Assembly: GCF_016859285.1 (NCBI RefSeq)
Contig: NC_053402.1
Span: 24,189,056-24,253,055, forward strand
Source of the DNA: Xiphias gladius
Lineage: Eukaryota > Chordata > Actinopteri > Istiophoriformes > Xiphiidae
Reading direction: 5' to 3'
DNA length: 64,000 nucleotides
Position 1 is the stretch's first letter. Each line of letters opens with the position of its first letter. This document shows, piece after piece, positions 1-12,901 of the stretch. Under the pieces are notes generated by a model. The model did not search any database, was not told where the DNA came from, and worked only from the letters and a program-made list of their open reading frames with translations. A program made the position numbers and the translations under genes.

Positions 1-494
1 CATATTTTTTTTTTCTAATTCTTATTTTTCAGAGTTTTTCAGCTCAGCCTTAAGAGCACATCACATTGTATTTCACCACACATTTTGTTTGAGTATGTGA
101 CAATAAACCTAAATAAACCTTTGAATCCTTGGAAAAACTAAAACAAAAAAAGCAAAAACCATCCAAAAAACAAATCTGGCGTAAAATATTCTAAACTAAA
201 TGAGCTTTTAACTTTATCCCACAGCTTTCCTCAGCAAGTGGAAGTTGTCATGACGTGACCTAATTGTGAAACTTCAGTGATATGATAACAAGTAGTCATA
301 TATTTAGGAGGTGGGCCGTAAATTCTGTCGCTTTCCACTGAAGCTGTCCGACCGATTTGACACTGTGGGTGTCGAAAATAAATTTAAATCTGCTTAATTA
401 TATGAGACCTGTTTGAGGTAGCTGATGATTAAAATGAGCTTTTTGACTCTATCGCTGTTTTATATATACGTCTGAAGTTTCGTTTCCCTTTCAG

Positions 495-1322
495 GACGCT
501 GTACTGTGCCAAGGGCAACTATGACTTTGGCATCTCTCGTGTTATCAAGAGCCTGGAGCCGTACAATAAGAAGGTCAGCCATTTTATGTGCTCTTGCTCT
601 CTTCTACAGAAAGTTAGTAGTAATTGGACAAAGAAAGTCGCCCCCCCCTCTCCCTGACCAGTCACCCTTATGTAACAGGTTACATTCAACGCATATTTTT
701 TAAGGAAAGATGTTTGTCTTTTATTTTTCAAGGGCAGCAGGCAGTATTTTCATTGTTTCACAGGCTGAGTGATGGACAGAAGATCATAAACACATCTACA
801 AGAATCATTTTAGTGATAAGCATTAAAATGTCACACTCAAAAGACAAGTATCGGTTACTGTGAGTTTTGAACCCCAAATAAACATCTGAGTCCTGCAGGA
901 ATCTCTCGCTGAGGGTCTTCTCTGAGGTTCAGCTGCTCTTTTTGGGACCTTTGATCTGGTCCAGTCACAACACCAGACTCTGGCTGCAGCTGAGTCCACT
1001 ACCCTCCAGCTGAGAACACAAGCCGTCATCCTGAGTGTTTCCCCTCTCATCCTCACAACAATCACCGCCACAGAGTCACATTCACAGTGAAAGCAGAGAG
1101 GAGCTCAGGAATGCGAAGCCTGGCGAGACACACAGTCACGCCAGCTTTTCACAACCTGACCATCATGTCTGAATTCTGAATTCTGGTTCCTTCAAACACA
1201 CAAGTTTTCACACAAGGGTGTCACTGCCATGCACCATCTCATGTAGTTGAACCATAACTATGAGGTTTAGAAACTCGCAGGACTTTAAGCTTTTACTGTT
1301 GTTTTATTAAGATGAATGTTCG

Positions 1323-1353
<31 letters not shown>

Positions 1354-3089
1354 AGCTGGGGACGGACACATGGTTCTACGCCAAGCGCTGTTTCCTCTCT
1401 CTGCTGGAGAACATGTCCAAACACATGGTCATGCTGAGGGACGCTGTGGTACAGGAGTGTATTCAGTTCCTGGAGCACTGTGAGGGTGAGCAGTGGTCAC
1501 ACACACACACAAAATTGCAAAAATACTGGACCTCTGCACTGCAGCACCATTGTTTTAAGTCTAAACTATCAGTGTGATATCAGGCATCATTTCTTTATTA
1601 ATGATCGACAAGTCAGTTTGAAACAAATTTCCAGAATACCATTTCATCTGAGATTTACAGAACACTAAATGAAAGCAGTTGCTGCACACAAACTAGTTCT
1701 CACATTGAGATTAGTTATTACTAAATCTTTACACCTACTAATTTCCTGGTGTAACTGTTTTTGTAGGGAACTGAACTAACCCACTGCTAATAAAGGACCC
1801 ACTCATAATGAAGAGAAAAGATGTGATGGGAAATCCAGATACTTGGTCAAATTGCTGTTTAATAATTTTGTCTGGGTATACCTCAAATTACAATTATTCT
1901 AAAATGTATGAATATCGCTAACTCTGAAACACACATATTTCTACGTGTATGAAAATATAAAAACCTGTTTAAATATAGGTATTAATTTGTTAGTAATACC
2001 TATATTAACACAGGTGTACAAAGTACGTGTAATATATTATTTGGTCTCCTAAAACTAATTTTTAATTTTAATTTAATTTTGGAAGTTATGCTCCAACTCT
2101 TGATAGCTAAAAAGAACTCCACTAATTTAGAATCACACTGCTGTAACATTGTCAAACTCACAATACACAGTTTTAAAAAACTGAGATACCAGAGATACTG
2201 TGTTTTTTCTTCCGCATATTTCTTCTTCCCTGTCAAAATCTGCCGCCTACATTACCCACAATGCAACTCGACCACCAACTGTTCGGATTCGAATGTGTTA
2301 AGCTAATAGCAGCTAATGTAGCCTGGAGCCTGCAGCAGAGATGAGGAGCAGGATACATAGGTCTGGTTAGCTCCTTCCTTCTCACCCCGCACCCCCAGTT
2401 TTTTATCACGGTCAGACCTCTAGTCTTCAGACCCAACCGACACTGACTCAAGTGACATCACTTGAGGACATTTATCAAACTTCATACAGCTACCTCTAGA
2501 GACACTTAAGGCTTTATACATTTTTCTACATATGCAGTAGTACTCTACACACACATATAGTATAAACGTTGATGAGTAAAACCAGTGGAATTTCCTTTAA
2601 GTTTTCATGGCCCAACCCAATTTAGTAAATCAGGGGTTTAAAACTAACTAGAGGTTACTAAGAACTTAGGAAACACTTTACACATAAACTTAGTGATGTA
2701 TTTATGAATAGCTGGTGCATCACAACCCAGATTTTTATAACAATTTCTGAGCTCATTCATGATCCTCAGAGGATGAACCCTTTAGATTTTAACGATCCAA
2801 TGACCTTTCCCCTACCACCGCCTTTAGGTCGACCATTCCAGCCCGGTCATGATGTGGGTGTTATGAACATTGCAGCCTATAGGACACACTAGCTGCTCTG
2901 TTTGAGTTGACGCTGATTATAATTCTGGTTGTTTCCTTTGTTTCCTCTGTAGTCTACGGGAAGGAAGTTCCAGCTATTATCGAGCAGCCTCTGGAGGAGA
3001 GCCGCATTCACATCGGCAAGAACACCGTCACCTACGAGGCTCGACTACTCAAGGCACTGTTCTACGAGGTCATTGGCTGGAACAAGTGA
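495..3089 (+). CDS. ttc30a: Tetratricopeptide repeat protein 30 (IFT70), C-terminal exons only
   Basis: Three coding exons are visible: 495-573, 1356-1485 and 2953-3089 (stop TGA 3087-3089). They join in phase to give 114 residues. The peptide contains YCAKGNYDFGISRVIKSLEP, then a stretch around WFYAKRCFLSLLENMSKHMV, and ends in YEVIGWNK, which is the known C-terminus of TTC30/IFT70. This family is a TPR superhelix of roughly 660 residues that wraps IFT52 in the IFT-B complex and is needed for cilium assembly and tubulin polyglutamylation. The upstream exons must lie left of the window. As I recall it, the human TTC30 genes are essentially intronless, so the introns here are notable. The acceptor of the 1356 exon is a TG microsatellite ending in TAG. 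Assignment to the family is firm; the a/b paralogue symbol is conventional. Confidence 0.93.
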
Positions 3090-3845
3090 CATCGGCACAC
3101 AGGTGTCAATGTAATGTCTGACGTCAGCTCATCCCAGAAAGATCACTGACTGCAGCCAGAGATGACATTTTGTCAACGTCTACCGCTCAAAGGATAATTA
3201 ACATAACACATAACACACACACACACACACACACAGTCACTGATGTATTTCAAATCAGGCCAGCAGTGCAGCTATACACAGTATTTCTGGGCAGCGTTTG
3301 GACTCTTTTCCATCTTTCACTGTCTCTTGTCAGCGCACACACACAAACAAACAGAAACACACACACACACACACACACACACCCCAGGGGAAGCTTTTAT
3401 TTTGAGGTTGAGTTGAGCTGGGGGAGTTTTGGCAGAAACATAAAATCCCAGAGTACTCCGACAGATCATACATAATCTGTTTGTGTCACATTCTCACATT
3501 ATGACTGTTAAAGGAGGCTTCAGCTCCACTTTACAAAATCTTATAGTCAGAGATGATCTGCATCTATTATCATTACTACTCAATGTATAGAGTTAAAAAG
3601 TTTTGTAGAAGTAGAGCAGATTTTCAGGCTATGTTTTATTAGTTGTGTTTATTCTGCTAACATAACATACAAGATAACAGTTTGTATGTAAGTTCATGTA
3701 CATACATTCATAATTCATGCTTATATCCTCCTTTGGTGAGTTCTGGTTGTACAGCCGTCTTAATATTCCAACCCTGTTTTGTGGTTTTATATTTGGTAAA
3801 TAAAAAGTTTGTGAAAAGCAAAATTATAATTTTAAAGACAATAAA
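3090..3845 (+). other. ttc30 3' UTR with CA microsatellites and poly(A) signals
   Basis: Downstream of the ttc30 stop there is no further coding sequence. Two CA runs lie at about 3212-3234 and 3356-3384. Canonical AATAAA hexamers occur at 3799-3804 and about 3840-3845, a plausible end for the transcript. The UTR extent is inferred from these signals only. Confidence 0.5.
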
Positions 3846-5906
3846 GATTGTTATTTTTCGAAAGAAAATAGTCCCCTGCAAAGTTTTTTTTTTCTTTCTG
3901 TAAATAATAGTATCAGCTTTTTAGGATGTTTTTATTTAATGCTACAGTAAAAATTTCTTGGCCTTTCAAATAGGGATGCTCCAGTCATGCTTTTAATGGC
4001 CAATATCATTAACTGATTGTTTCCTGTCCTTAAGCATTTTTGCAGCAAGATCTTGCAGACAAGACCCTGTAAACCAGCACTTTGTCTAAAGGGCCTCACT
4101 ATGCTTCAACAGAACTGCTTGTCCCATGGTCAAACAGCGCCTGGGACCCCCTGACCCCACACCTTTCAACTGCGTCTTTGTAACTTTGCAAAATCAACAA
4201 TTTGACACTCACGCCCACTTTACGCAGTGATTGGTCAGCTGTGTGGAGGCAAGAAAGTGGGTGAAGTTTCAGCTTCTTTCTCTTTTTTCATTCTTCACAC
4301 AACCACTGTCACTTTTCATGTCAACAACTTAGTGCAGCACCATGAACAACTCTAATGAGAGATTTTTTTAAAATTTGTGCAGTGTTATCTCCATTTTTAC
4401 AACTAAACACATCTGGCCCCTCTCACTGATGGACCGCTTTTCACCCCTCCTTTGAATGTTGACATTTAGAACAGATTTAAATGCTCTAATCCTCATATTA
4501 TACATATTATTTTATAGTTGGACTCTTAAAGTGATCAGATGTTTTCACATTGAGGAGTAAATTGCAACACACATCTGACAGGTGTAATTTGATGCCTGTA
4601 GCCCTAATCAGACACACCACACAGACAGAAGTGATCGGGGGTAGCCCAGATGTGCCGATCTGTGCAGCAAACGTGATGAAACTGCTGCTTTGCTGAAGAG
4701 TTGACGCACGTCGTCACGATGGAATAGGCCAGTGATCGGTGCAGGCTTACATAGCAAATTATACATGGCAGTGTTTTGACGCAGGTGTTGCCCGTAGAGG
4801 GAAATGACAGTATTTTTCAACTGTGGTCTTACTTTCATAACCGTGGCTGTTCGGACTGTAGTTGATATTAACTTTGTACCTGCCACCTGTGTTTTCTGCG
4901 AACGCCGACATTTTTTGCTGTTGTATTTGCTGAATCTCTATAATCCAGGTGACAAGTGCAAAGTTATTAAGACCCGTAGTTAGAACGACCAAAATTATGA
5001 GAATAAAAACCCGGTTATAAAGAACAATCATTTTCCTTTAGTTCATTAAATCTTGTTATAACAGCTGTCTCGCCTCTACTCCGGACATGTCTCTCTCCTT
5101 TGCAAACTTTTTTCTCTCTGAATGAGCACAGAGCAGCTTGAAACATCAAATTATTAAAACATCTTAGCGTCTCATTCAGACAAAAACTACCAACCAGGAG
5201 ATGACATCTCTGTTACTGTTGTCATCGCTATCTATCCCTTCGACCGTAACTAGGCTGCACACCTGGCGCATCACGAAAATAAATTAAGTACTTGTGTGGC
5301 AAAAAGCAAAATCTTACTCTGACACACTGGCCCACTCCGGTATTATGTAACTGTGATAAATCCAAGGAATAATTCTCCAAGACCCTGATTTCATGTAGAA
5401 AAAAAATTGATTCTTAACTTTATGCGTGAGCTCGCTGCAATCAGCTATCGCTGGACAGTAGCCTGGAGATGCTGCCCGGCTGACCATGTGGAGCTGGACA
5501 GAAACTCGAACTGCCTCAGACATCTGTTTTCTTGAAGATCAGACAACCACGATGGCCACTTCGCAATCATTCAAGTTATTTGTAGCGAGCATCACCAAAT
5601 CATAAACGTTTGAGATTAATTACATCCATAGCTGTAGGAAGGAGTCAGTACATGGGGAATTAAACATCTTCCTCAGTATAATCATAGGATACAATGAGGA
5701 AAAGAACATTTCTTTAGTTTCCATTTTGTGCCAAACAGCCACACCCCAGCATTCTATTAAGTATTTCATCATCTTACGACTATGTTCATAAAACAACATA
5801 CTGTGTCGGGAGTCAGTCTCTACCTGATGATCTACAACGTTTTGCTCGCGTGAGCGCACACCCCTGGCTGAGGAGGGGTGGGGGGTGGGGGGAGGGGGTT
5901 GCACAT
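3846..5906. other. Intergenic region between ttc30 and the C16orf89 homologue
   Basis: No coding exon is recognisable. The stretch from about 3970 opens with GGGATGCTCCAGTCATG and, together with 4600-4900, resembles degenerate DNA-transposon-derived repeat seen across teleosts, but no transposase could be read. A G-rich run lies at 5870-5900, just beyond the C16orf89 stop codon. The 3' UTR of the minus-strand gene must lie within the right part; I saw no canonical AATAAA for it. Confidence 0.4.
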
Positions 5907-8900
5907 TCAGGAGAGCGGCCTCTTCGTTATGTCCTGCTCTGTCAGGTAATAGTTCAGGTATCCACCCAGAGCACCGACAGCCACCGCTGTCATGTGACTG
6001 GAGCAGCCGTCTGAGAGACAAGAAATGACAGAGAGGAAAATGGAAAGAGCGGAGAGAAGCGGATGGAAGGGGAAAAGGAAAAACATGAAAGAAAAATGAA
6101 CGAAAATACTCAAATCCTTCATGTAAACATGCCGGTAATACAACAGCAAAACACCAAAACAACAGTTGTAAAATACTCCAGTACACCACATTACAAGTCA
6201 AAGTTCTGCAATCAAAATCTACATACAGAAAAATTAACAAATAGAGACCCATTCTCACAAGTAAAGGCAGAGATAGTGATGAAAAGAAGAGTTTAATGTC
6301 GCTGAGCTGATCTCAGATCACTCGAAGAAGGAAATGAAGGAAAGAAGCAAAACGATGTTACTTCGACTCGTACGAAACCCATCCCACAGCATCGGTGGTC
6401 CCTGACTCTTGTCCAACTTTATTATTAATTCATGTTATTTCTGTTCAGTTAGCTAAGACTAATATGGAATTGTGTGTATTGAAGAGACAACGCTTTAATG
6501 TCCCTGCTGGATCTGAGACTGTCAGAGCAGACTGCACCAATCAATCAATCAATCAATTTCTTAATCCGTCCAACTTCATTTGTAAAGCAGTTTTCATAGA
6601 GGTTAGAGTGCTTTAGAGGGGGCTGACAGTAAGACAAATACTAACTGTAAAACAATTGGAGACGAATTCTGAGCCATCAAGCACTTTGGATTGGCTGCGT
6701 TGTTGAAATGATGAAGGTGAAATAATAAAACGGATAAAAACAATAACAAATAGATGAAAGGCAATTAAACAGTTTAAGCAAGAACAATAAGATAAATAAA
6801 ATTTGAATAATGGCGATAAAACATTCTAATCAAATGTCCGGATAAAGAGCTTTGAAGTTATGCTTAAGGATCTCCACACTGGCAAACTGTAGAGTAATCC
6901 CGCAGCTACAGGTCAGTAGCTTCAGTTAATGTTCACATCAAACATCCGAATGAGGAGAGAATGTGATCTCAGTGACTTTGACCGTGGCGGGAATCTGTCA
7001 TCATCATCGTCAGAATGATAAGATGATGTATCACCATCTTAATGATGCCCAGCAGAGAAATCCTCTGTGATATCTGTCAGTCTCTCACAGAACCTCACAC
7101 AAATGCCAACTGACCTGGAAGAATCTTCTCCCTCCTCTTCACTCTCCGGTGAGGCTGCAGCTGTTCCAGCAGCTCGTCTCCAATGATCTGAGAGATGATG
7201 CTCTCTGAGGGAGGAAAGAGCAGAGAATGTCACCTGTTCATCCATCCATCCATCTCCTGCATCAGGCATCTCAAATGATTGCCTACTTTGGTCCAGGCTG
7301 TTGGCGCCTTCCAAGTAAGAAGTAAGTCTACATTTACACCACCTGTTAAAATCCAATATTTGTGGCTCGCGTGGGATGAAATGAACATGGAATCTCAAAT
7401 TTTTTAGATCTATTATGAGACTAATTTATGGATAAATACAACTGACAGTACGAGAAAAACGGGTATAAATGTTTGACTTGTTTTTTAGATAAAATTAATA
7501 CAAGATATTGGGCTTGAAAATGAAATTCGACAACCGTGCTTCCTGTAAATGATGAGATAATAATGATTCAGATTCAGAAGCATTTCACTTTTTTTCTTCT
7601 TTTACTGGTTTTGATTATGATAATTCTGTTCAAACACTTACTGTCTCTCCCAAAGCAGCCGACTTCCTCATCCTGCAGGCTAAGGATGTGCTGCAGCCAG
7701 TCAGCTTTGTAGAAGTCGGAGAAACCGGCCAACCCACAAATCAGGACTGTCGAGACAGAGCAGAGGAACTCAACTCAGTCAGAAACAAATTCATTTTTCT
7801 AAACTGTTTGCCATTCTGCTGATTCTCCAACGCCACCTCAGCTTCAGATTAAACCTTAAAATGTTTTTTGTTTTGTTCTAAAAACAAGAAAAAGCTTGCA
7901 AGTGCAGATTCCTCTGTTTGAGGAATATTCTAGAAATGAACCTCAATATCTCATAAAAAATATTAATATGCACATTTCTATTGAAGACAACACATTTTTT
8001 TTCATTTTTCCAAGTTGTTGCAGTCTAAACTCACAGAGATATAAATCGTTTTTTTCAACTTTTTTGAGAGAGTGGGAGACACTCACTGTTTTCAATGAAG
8101 ATGTCGACCGTTTGTTCGGTCAGACCGTCCTTGATGATGTCCTGGTTGGTTTTCATCATGTTGGAGCAGAAGATCCTCTGATAGTTTCGCTCGGTAATGT
8201 TGGCGCGGGACGCTCGCGTGTCGCCTTTCAGCAGGTTGGTGCAGCCTCTCTGAGAGGAAAACACAAACCAGTCAGGTCCTGACCCGGATCCTCTTGTTTA
8301 GTCAGTGGAGTCGAGGTATTGAACACTCAGCAACTTCCTAAAACAGCTGCTCACCGTAGTTTTTAATCAAACGAACGGGAGGAAAAAGTGCATTTGCTGG
8401 GGACTACTTTCAGCGGCGGATTAATCCATGTTTGTTGCTGTAGTGAGTATTTGGGGCAGCAGGACGATGTGTGTGGGACTGAGTCAAAGTAAGCAATATG
8501 TTTTTCTAAATGCTTTTCAGTGACTGAATCATTTTGGAGGATTTGTTGTACATCTCACCATTTTTCCGATCATGAAGTAGAGCAGCTGGTGGGACAGAGA
8601 GTAGTGTGGACAACCGAAACGGGTCATGGTGTCCCGACAGGGCTTGGTGACGATGCAGGGCGTCCCGTTCATCTTCCTGCTCAGAGAGACACACATGAGT
8701 TCGACGGGTGAGTTTCCTCACAATGCATTGACATTATTTTTAATAATTTTCTTAATTAGTCTTTTAGTCCGTAATGTCAGGAGACAGAGATGGTCATTCT
8801 GTTGACTGTCTGAAATCCAAATCAAAATTTACAATGACGATAAAACAGAAAAGCACCAGCAAATCTTCACGTTTAAGGATCTGGAACCAGCAAATATTTT

Positions 8901-11900
8901 CCATTTTAATTAGACGTTATTGCTTACGTTGTTGTGAGTTAACTTTCTGTTGATTGACTAATCGAATAATTGTTTCACCTAAACCCTAAAACCTGATGTC
9001 TTTTGCAGAGATTATTAACTGAAAATCAAAATATACTTCGGATTAACATTGTTTATTAACTCGAAAAACATGCTGAGGACATGACATAATATTTTTAGCC
9101 CTGAGTACGTCTGCAGAGAGTAGGGTAATAACTCAAGGTGACCCAGAAAAGAAAATCAATATTCAAATGTACTCAGAGCTCCTCCTATCACAGCGTTTAG
9201 AGAGATTCTGGTGAGTAAATCAAACTGAAACTGTAAAAGCTGGGGGACATAACAGAGTTAAAAGGTGAGGGGGGGCATGTCCCCTCCCCATCCCCAGTGG
9301 GAATCACACCACTACTTCAACAAGTCCTCACAGCTCGACAAGAAAACAGGTGATTTGTCAGTCCCTACCGAAATGCCAGGTCAGTTTCTGATCTGCCAGC
9401 TCTTCAGTTTACGTCTGCTTAAGATTAGGCAACTAAACTATTTGGTTAAGGTTAGTTAAAGACTGCGGTCACGGACGGGACGTGAACCCGGGTCTGTCGA
9501 AGGCCACGTACCTTCTCCGTAAGATTTCTTGTGGTGAAATCGACTAATGCTACAGCGTGTGCGTTCGTACCAGGTTCCCAGCAGCAGGGTCAGACATTTG
9601 TCGCTGAGCTGCTCGTCGTAGCACTCGGTGGTCAGGGTGGAGGGGTAGACCAGGCTGGGATCTGTGGAGCTCCACTCCTGAGGAATCAACCAGAAACTCC
9701 ACGACAGCAGCGGCTCAAACTCTGCACAAAACACAACACGAGTGAGAGCAGGAGGGAACCTGTCACCGTCACCTGAGAGGTGCTCACTTCAAACACATCT
9801 TCAGGCCGTGTGCCGGGAGATGTTTGTGAAGAAGGACTTGGCAGACGGCACAGTGCCACAGAGCAGTTTCTGTATCAGCGAAGAGAGTCCTCTTTGTCTC
9901 TCACCCCCTCCCTGCTCACTTCTCTTCAGGTGGGGCATCTATTTAGTTATGATTTATTCACCATTATTAACATTTACAGTTCCACTATCATTAAACTGCA
10001 CGTCTGTTAGCCATGCTAAGCCATCAACCGGTCAAAGGTTTCATTTGTCCGATGCTTTGGTTTGTGACCAAAACCTGCAAAACGGATGACATTCCCATCA
10101 GCCTCAGCTGTGCTTTGTCTTTCATTTAAGTTTACAGTCTAATAATTAAAAAACCATAAGATGACATTTACAAATTAAATTTGTCTTTACAGTCGTGAAG
10201 TGTCCTACTATCTGTCGAGGGAGTTCACCGCTGTTGTTATTGTAGCGGTCTACCTGTGAGAGCTACCAGAGAGAAAACAGGTGAAAGTGCACGTGCAAAT
10301 GAAAATCAATAAGCTCATATAAAGCAGAGATAACACCAGTAAAAGAACAAAGCTCGAATATAAAAGTGCAAAACAAAATACTAGGATGATGACACCAGTG
10401 AAAGCGCAATTAATCTTGCCAGTTAAATAAAATGAAACAGAGTAAAACACCATAAAATATGTAGGCCATCTTGTTAAAGTGAGTTTCGAGGAGGCCTCTT
10501 TCTGTACAGTTTTACCTCTTCAGTCTATAAAAACCATTCAGCTGAGACAATCTGTTTTGGGGTGAATTCATGCCTTTTGAGTAGATTGACTGCTGACGTG
10601 ACTTTTCCTACTAAAAGTGAAGTTTTGCATCCAGGTCTTTTACTTGTAGGCGGTGTTGACACTTTGGTTCGGTAAATAACTTGTGTACTCCTTCCACCAC
10701 AGCTGCCGTCATTGCCCCAGGATTTCTGGGAGATGGAGCCTTTCTGCAGTTGTAAACGTCTCACCTCTGAAGTATTTGGGGTCGTTCTGCTGCAGGGCGG
10801 CGACAGCCTTGTCAAAGCTTTGATCGAGGCGTTTGACCAGCGCGACGGCGGAGGTTCTCTGAGCCCAGCTGACGGGGTCCGTGTGAGGCCATGTCCGAAC
10901 TGCCTCCTTCAGTTCAGCTGAGACACACAACAGACAACTCAGAGAAGAATCAGGAGCAAAACGTATTCTTAGCACAAAAAATGTTAGTTTATGTGATGCA
11001 AATGGCAGCTGCACACGATTTACTAACTAAACATGTTATTGTTTAGTTATTGACGCTGAGATCATCCAGACAGAAATATCTAAATAACTATCAGAGGCCT
11101 TGCCATGAAGTTTTCCACAAACTCTTGGAAAAGATTCCTGTCTCCCAGAGGATGAATCCTGGCCACTTTGATGATCCCCGGGCTTTTCCCCAACGTCTCC
11201 GTGAGGTTGACATTTTTGGCTTTTAGCGAAACATCTCGACAACCGTTGGATGAATCCCCGTGAAACATGGTTCAGACATTCATGCTCCCCTCAGGATGAA
11301 CTGTTCTGACTCCTGTGTGTTTTTTATTAACTTTTCATCCAGCGCCATCATCAGGTCAGAATTTCATTTTGTCCGATACTTTGGTTTATGACGAAATCCC
11401 TCCCATCAGCCTCAGCTGTTGGCATGCCGACACCCTAAACTAAGATGGTGGCGCTTTACACCTGCTAATCATCAACAGGTCAGAATCGCCACTGTGCAGC
11501 TCGACACTCCGCTGTGTCTAAGTACAGCCTCACAGCAACCAGTACTCTAACTACAGCTGCCAATAAATGCAGTCTGAGATGTCGTAGAGTAGAAGAAGTA
11601 CAAAGTTGCGTTGAATGGAAATACTCTTGCACCATTTATAAAGGGTTTATAAGCTGCCATTGAGCCTTTTAATAATGGTTAATAAATCATTTACTAAAGC
11701 CTCATAGATTAGTTATAAGCCATTAATTAGAACAACTTTTGTGTTGCCAGGTTGTGGAAAATCCTCCTCCAGCTCCACGTTTTTCTTTTTATCTTTTTAA
11801 TTCTTTGGGGACACGTGTCTAGTGGACTGTTTGACCACTGGTCTTCTGGAAAAGAGCTGTGGGACATCTGGACCAAAATCCATTTAGAAACTGATTATTT

Positions 11901-12901
11901 ACATCTGCGTCAGCAGGAAAACTCTGTATGGATCATTTTTTAACAACAGTAGAGCTGCAACGATTAGTCGATCGACAGAAAATGAACTGCCAACTATTTC
12001 GATAATCAAATAATCATCTTAGTCATTTTAAGCATAAAAATCAAAGATTTGCTGTTTCTAGCTTCTCAGACTTGACGATTTGTTGCTTTCCTTTGTCACA
12101 TGCTAGTAAACTCAGGATCTTTGGGTTTTCGACTGTTGGTCTCTTGGTTCGTGGGAAATTATTTGAACTTTCTACTATTTCCTGGCATTTTATGGAGAAA
12201 ACAATGAATTGATTAATTGAAAAATGAATCAAATGAATTGACAATGAAAATAATCATTAGTTGCGGCCGTCATTTATAGGTGTTTGGCACGTGTAACTTT
12301 TCCTAATGGCTATTTCCTGATGACTTGCTGTCATTTGTAACTGCAGACTTGACGGCTTGGAGGGGAGTGGAAGTGCTAGCAAACCGTTGTGCTGGAGGAG
12401 GATTTTCCACAACCTGGCAACCCAAACGTTGTCGTTCTCAGTGGCCTACAGTTGATCTGTAAAGCATCAGGAACCGTCAATGAAGCCACCAATGACTTCC
12501 AGCTTCAGACCCCGTATCAGAAAGTGGTAGCGCACGCAGCCTGAGTAAATCTACCTAGTCACTTGCCGACGCAGCTCTTCCCGGACTAATGATGTGAAGG
12601 AATGAAATAACTGTCCCACTTTAACTCGAACCCGCCAGTGACAAACAAACAGAAAAGTGCAGCTATTTTCCAGATGTTTCGTGCAGCTGCAGCCTGCGTA
12701 CCGCGCAGAGGCTGCTCACCCACCCTGCAGCATGAGGAACCCGACCACCCCGTCCAGGTTGATGTGCTCGTGTTGCTGCTCCAGGAAGGATGCTCCCCTG
12801 GAGAGGCTGCTCAGGACGTCGTCGATCACCTCCGCCCGCGACCCGGACACTGCGGCAAACAGAGCCAGCACCGCGGCCAGCTGGAGCCTCGCTGCCCGCA
12901 T
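5907..12901 (-). CDS. c16h16orf89: C16orf89 homologue (UPF0764 / DUF4735 family), secreted protein
   Basis: Eight exons on the minus strand, in order: 12901-12724, 10917-10765, 9721-9571, 8676-8559, 8249-8087, 7746-7642, 7204-7115 and 6010-5907 (stop TGA 5909-5907). Phases agree throughout and give 353 residues, close to the human length. Residues 1-23 are a signal peptide (MRAARLQLAAVLALFAAVSG then SRA). Recognisable family blocks are HINLDGVVGF near residue 50, HYSLSHQLLYF near 185-195 and the C-terminal DGCSSHMTAVAVGALGGYL. The protein is cysteine-rich, has an N-I-T glycosylation sequon at about N217 and a basic R-V-K-R at 310-313. The human protein is reported as secreted and thyroid-enriched; its molecular function is unknown. 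The start codon is the only Met before the signal peptide and has A at -3. The exon 3 donor, GTACGA, is weak but required by phase. Confidence 0.93.
6537..6557 (+). repeat. (AATC)n microsatellite and short repeat tail
   Basis: Five tandem AATC units lie in the last intron of the C16orf89 homologue, followed by sequence (about 6560-6620) that resembles the common fish repeat tail reading CATTTGTAAAGCAG. This is probably the degraded 3' end of a retroelement. Confidence 0.5.
8815..8985. repeat. TTAATCGATTA-family interspersed repeat, partial copy
   Basis: The segment contains the family hallmarks: a GGAACCAGCAAATATTTTCC block and the end motif GATTGACTAATCGAATAATTG. Other copies in this window are near 11.95, 15.54, 17.7, 21.0, 45.3, 55.7, 56.0, 57.0 and 59.8-60.4 kb. 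It looks like a non-autonomous DNA element. It lies in an intron of the C16orf89 homologue. Confidence 0.6.
9990..10130. repeat. Interspersed repeat containing GACATTCCCATCAGCCTCAG
   Basis: This block contains TTTCATTTGTCCGATGCTTTGG and a core also found at 11345-11430 in diverged form. It belongs to a very common fish repeat whose other part (CCCAGAGGATGAATCCT-like) occurs at 2745-2850, 11140-11290, 46680-46760 and 47990-48200. No coding potential is visible. Confidence 0.6.
10580..10702. repeat. Fragment of CAGTGGTGGAAGxAGTAC-type DNA element
   Basis: The end GTGTACTCCTTCCACCACAG at about 10683-10702 is one terminus of the element seen complete at 13139-13739. Only one end is evident here. 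It lies in an intron just downstream, in transcription order, of C16orf89 exon 2. Confidence 0.5.
11140..11440. repeat. Interspersed repeat (CCCAGAGGATGAATCCT family)
   Basis: The block reads CCCAGAGGATGAATCCTGG, then a degenerate second CCTCAGGATGAA copy at about 11290, then the GTCCGATACTTTGGTTTATG part also present at 9990-10130. It sits within intron 1 of the C16orf89 homologue. Confidence 0.6.
11743..12421. mobile_element. Non-autonomous DNA element with perfect 31-bp terminal inverted repeats
   Basis: Positions 11743-11773 are the exact reverse complement of 12391-12421 (31 of 31). The similarity continues outward for about 10 more bases with mismatches. The 617 bases between the arms contain no transposase frame. 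Inside is a copy of the unrelated TTAATCGATTA family (about 11950-12275), so the element is composite or was hit by a second insertion. It lies in intron 1 of the C16orf89 homologue. Confidence 0.75.

Noticed and set aside
1-494. Possible additional ttc30 exon at the left edge
   Set aside because: No frame here matches the family; the stretch is AT-rich intron with a repeat-tail-like GACAATAAACC block at about 98-118.
5620-6258. A 212-codon open frame on the minus strand overlapping the end of the C16orf89 homologue
   Set aside because: It runs in a different frame through the true last exon (6010-5907), its intron and 3' UTR. The peptide has low-complexity Pro stretches from a G-rich run and no recognisable domain.
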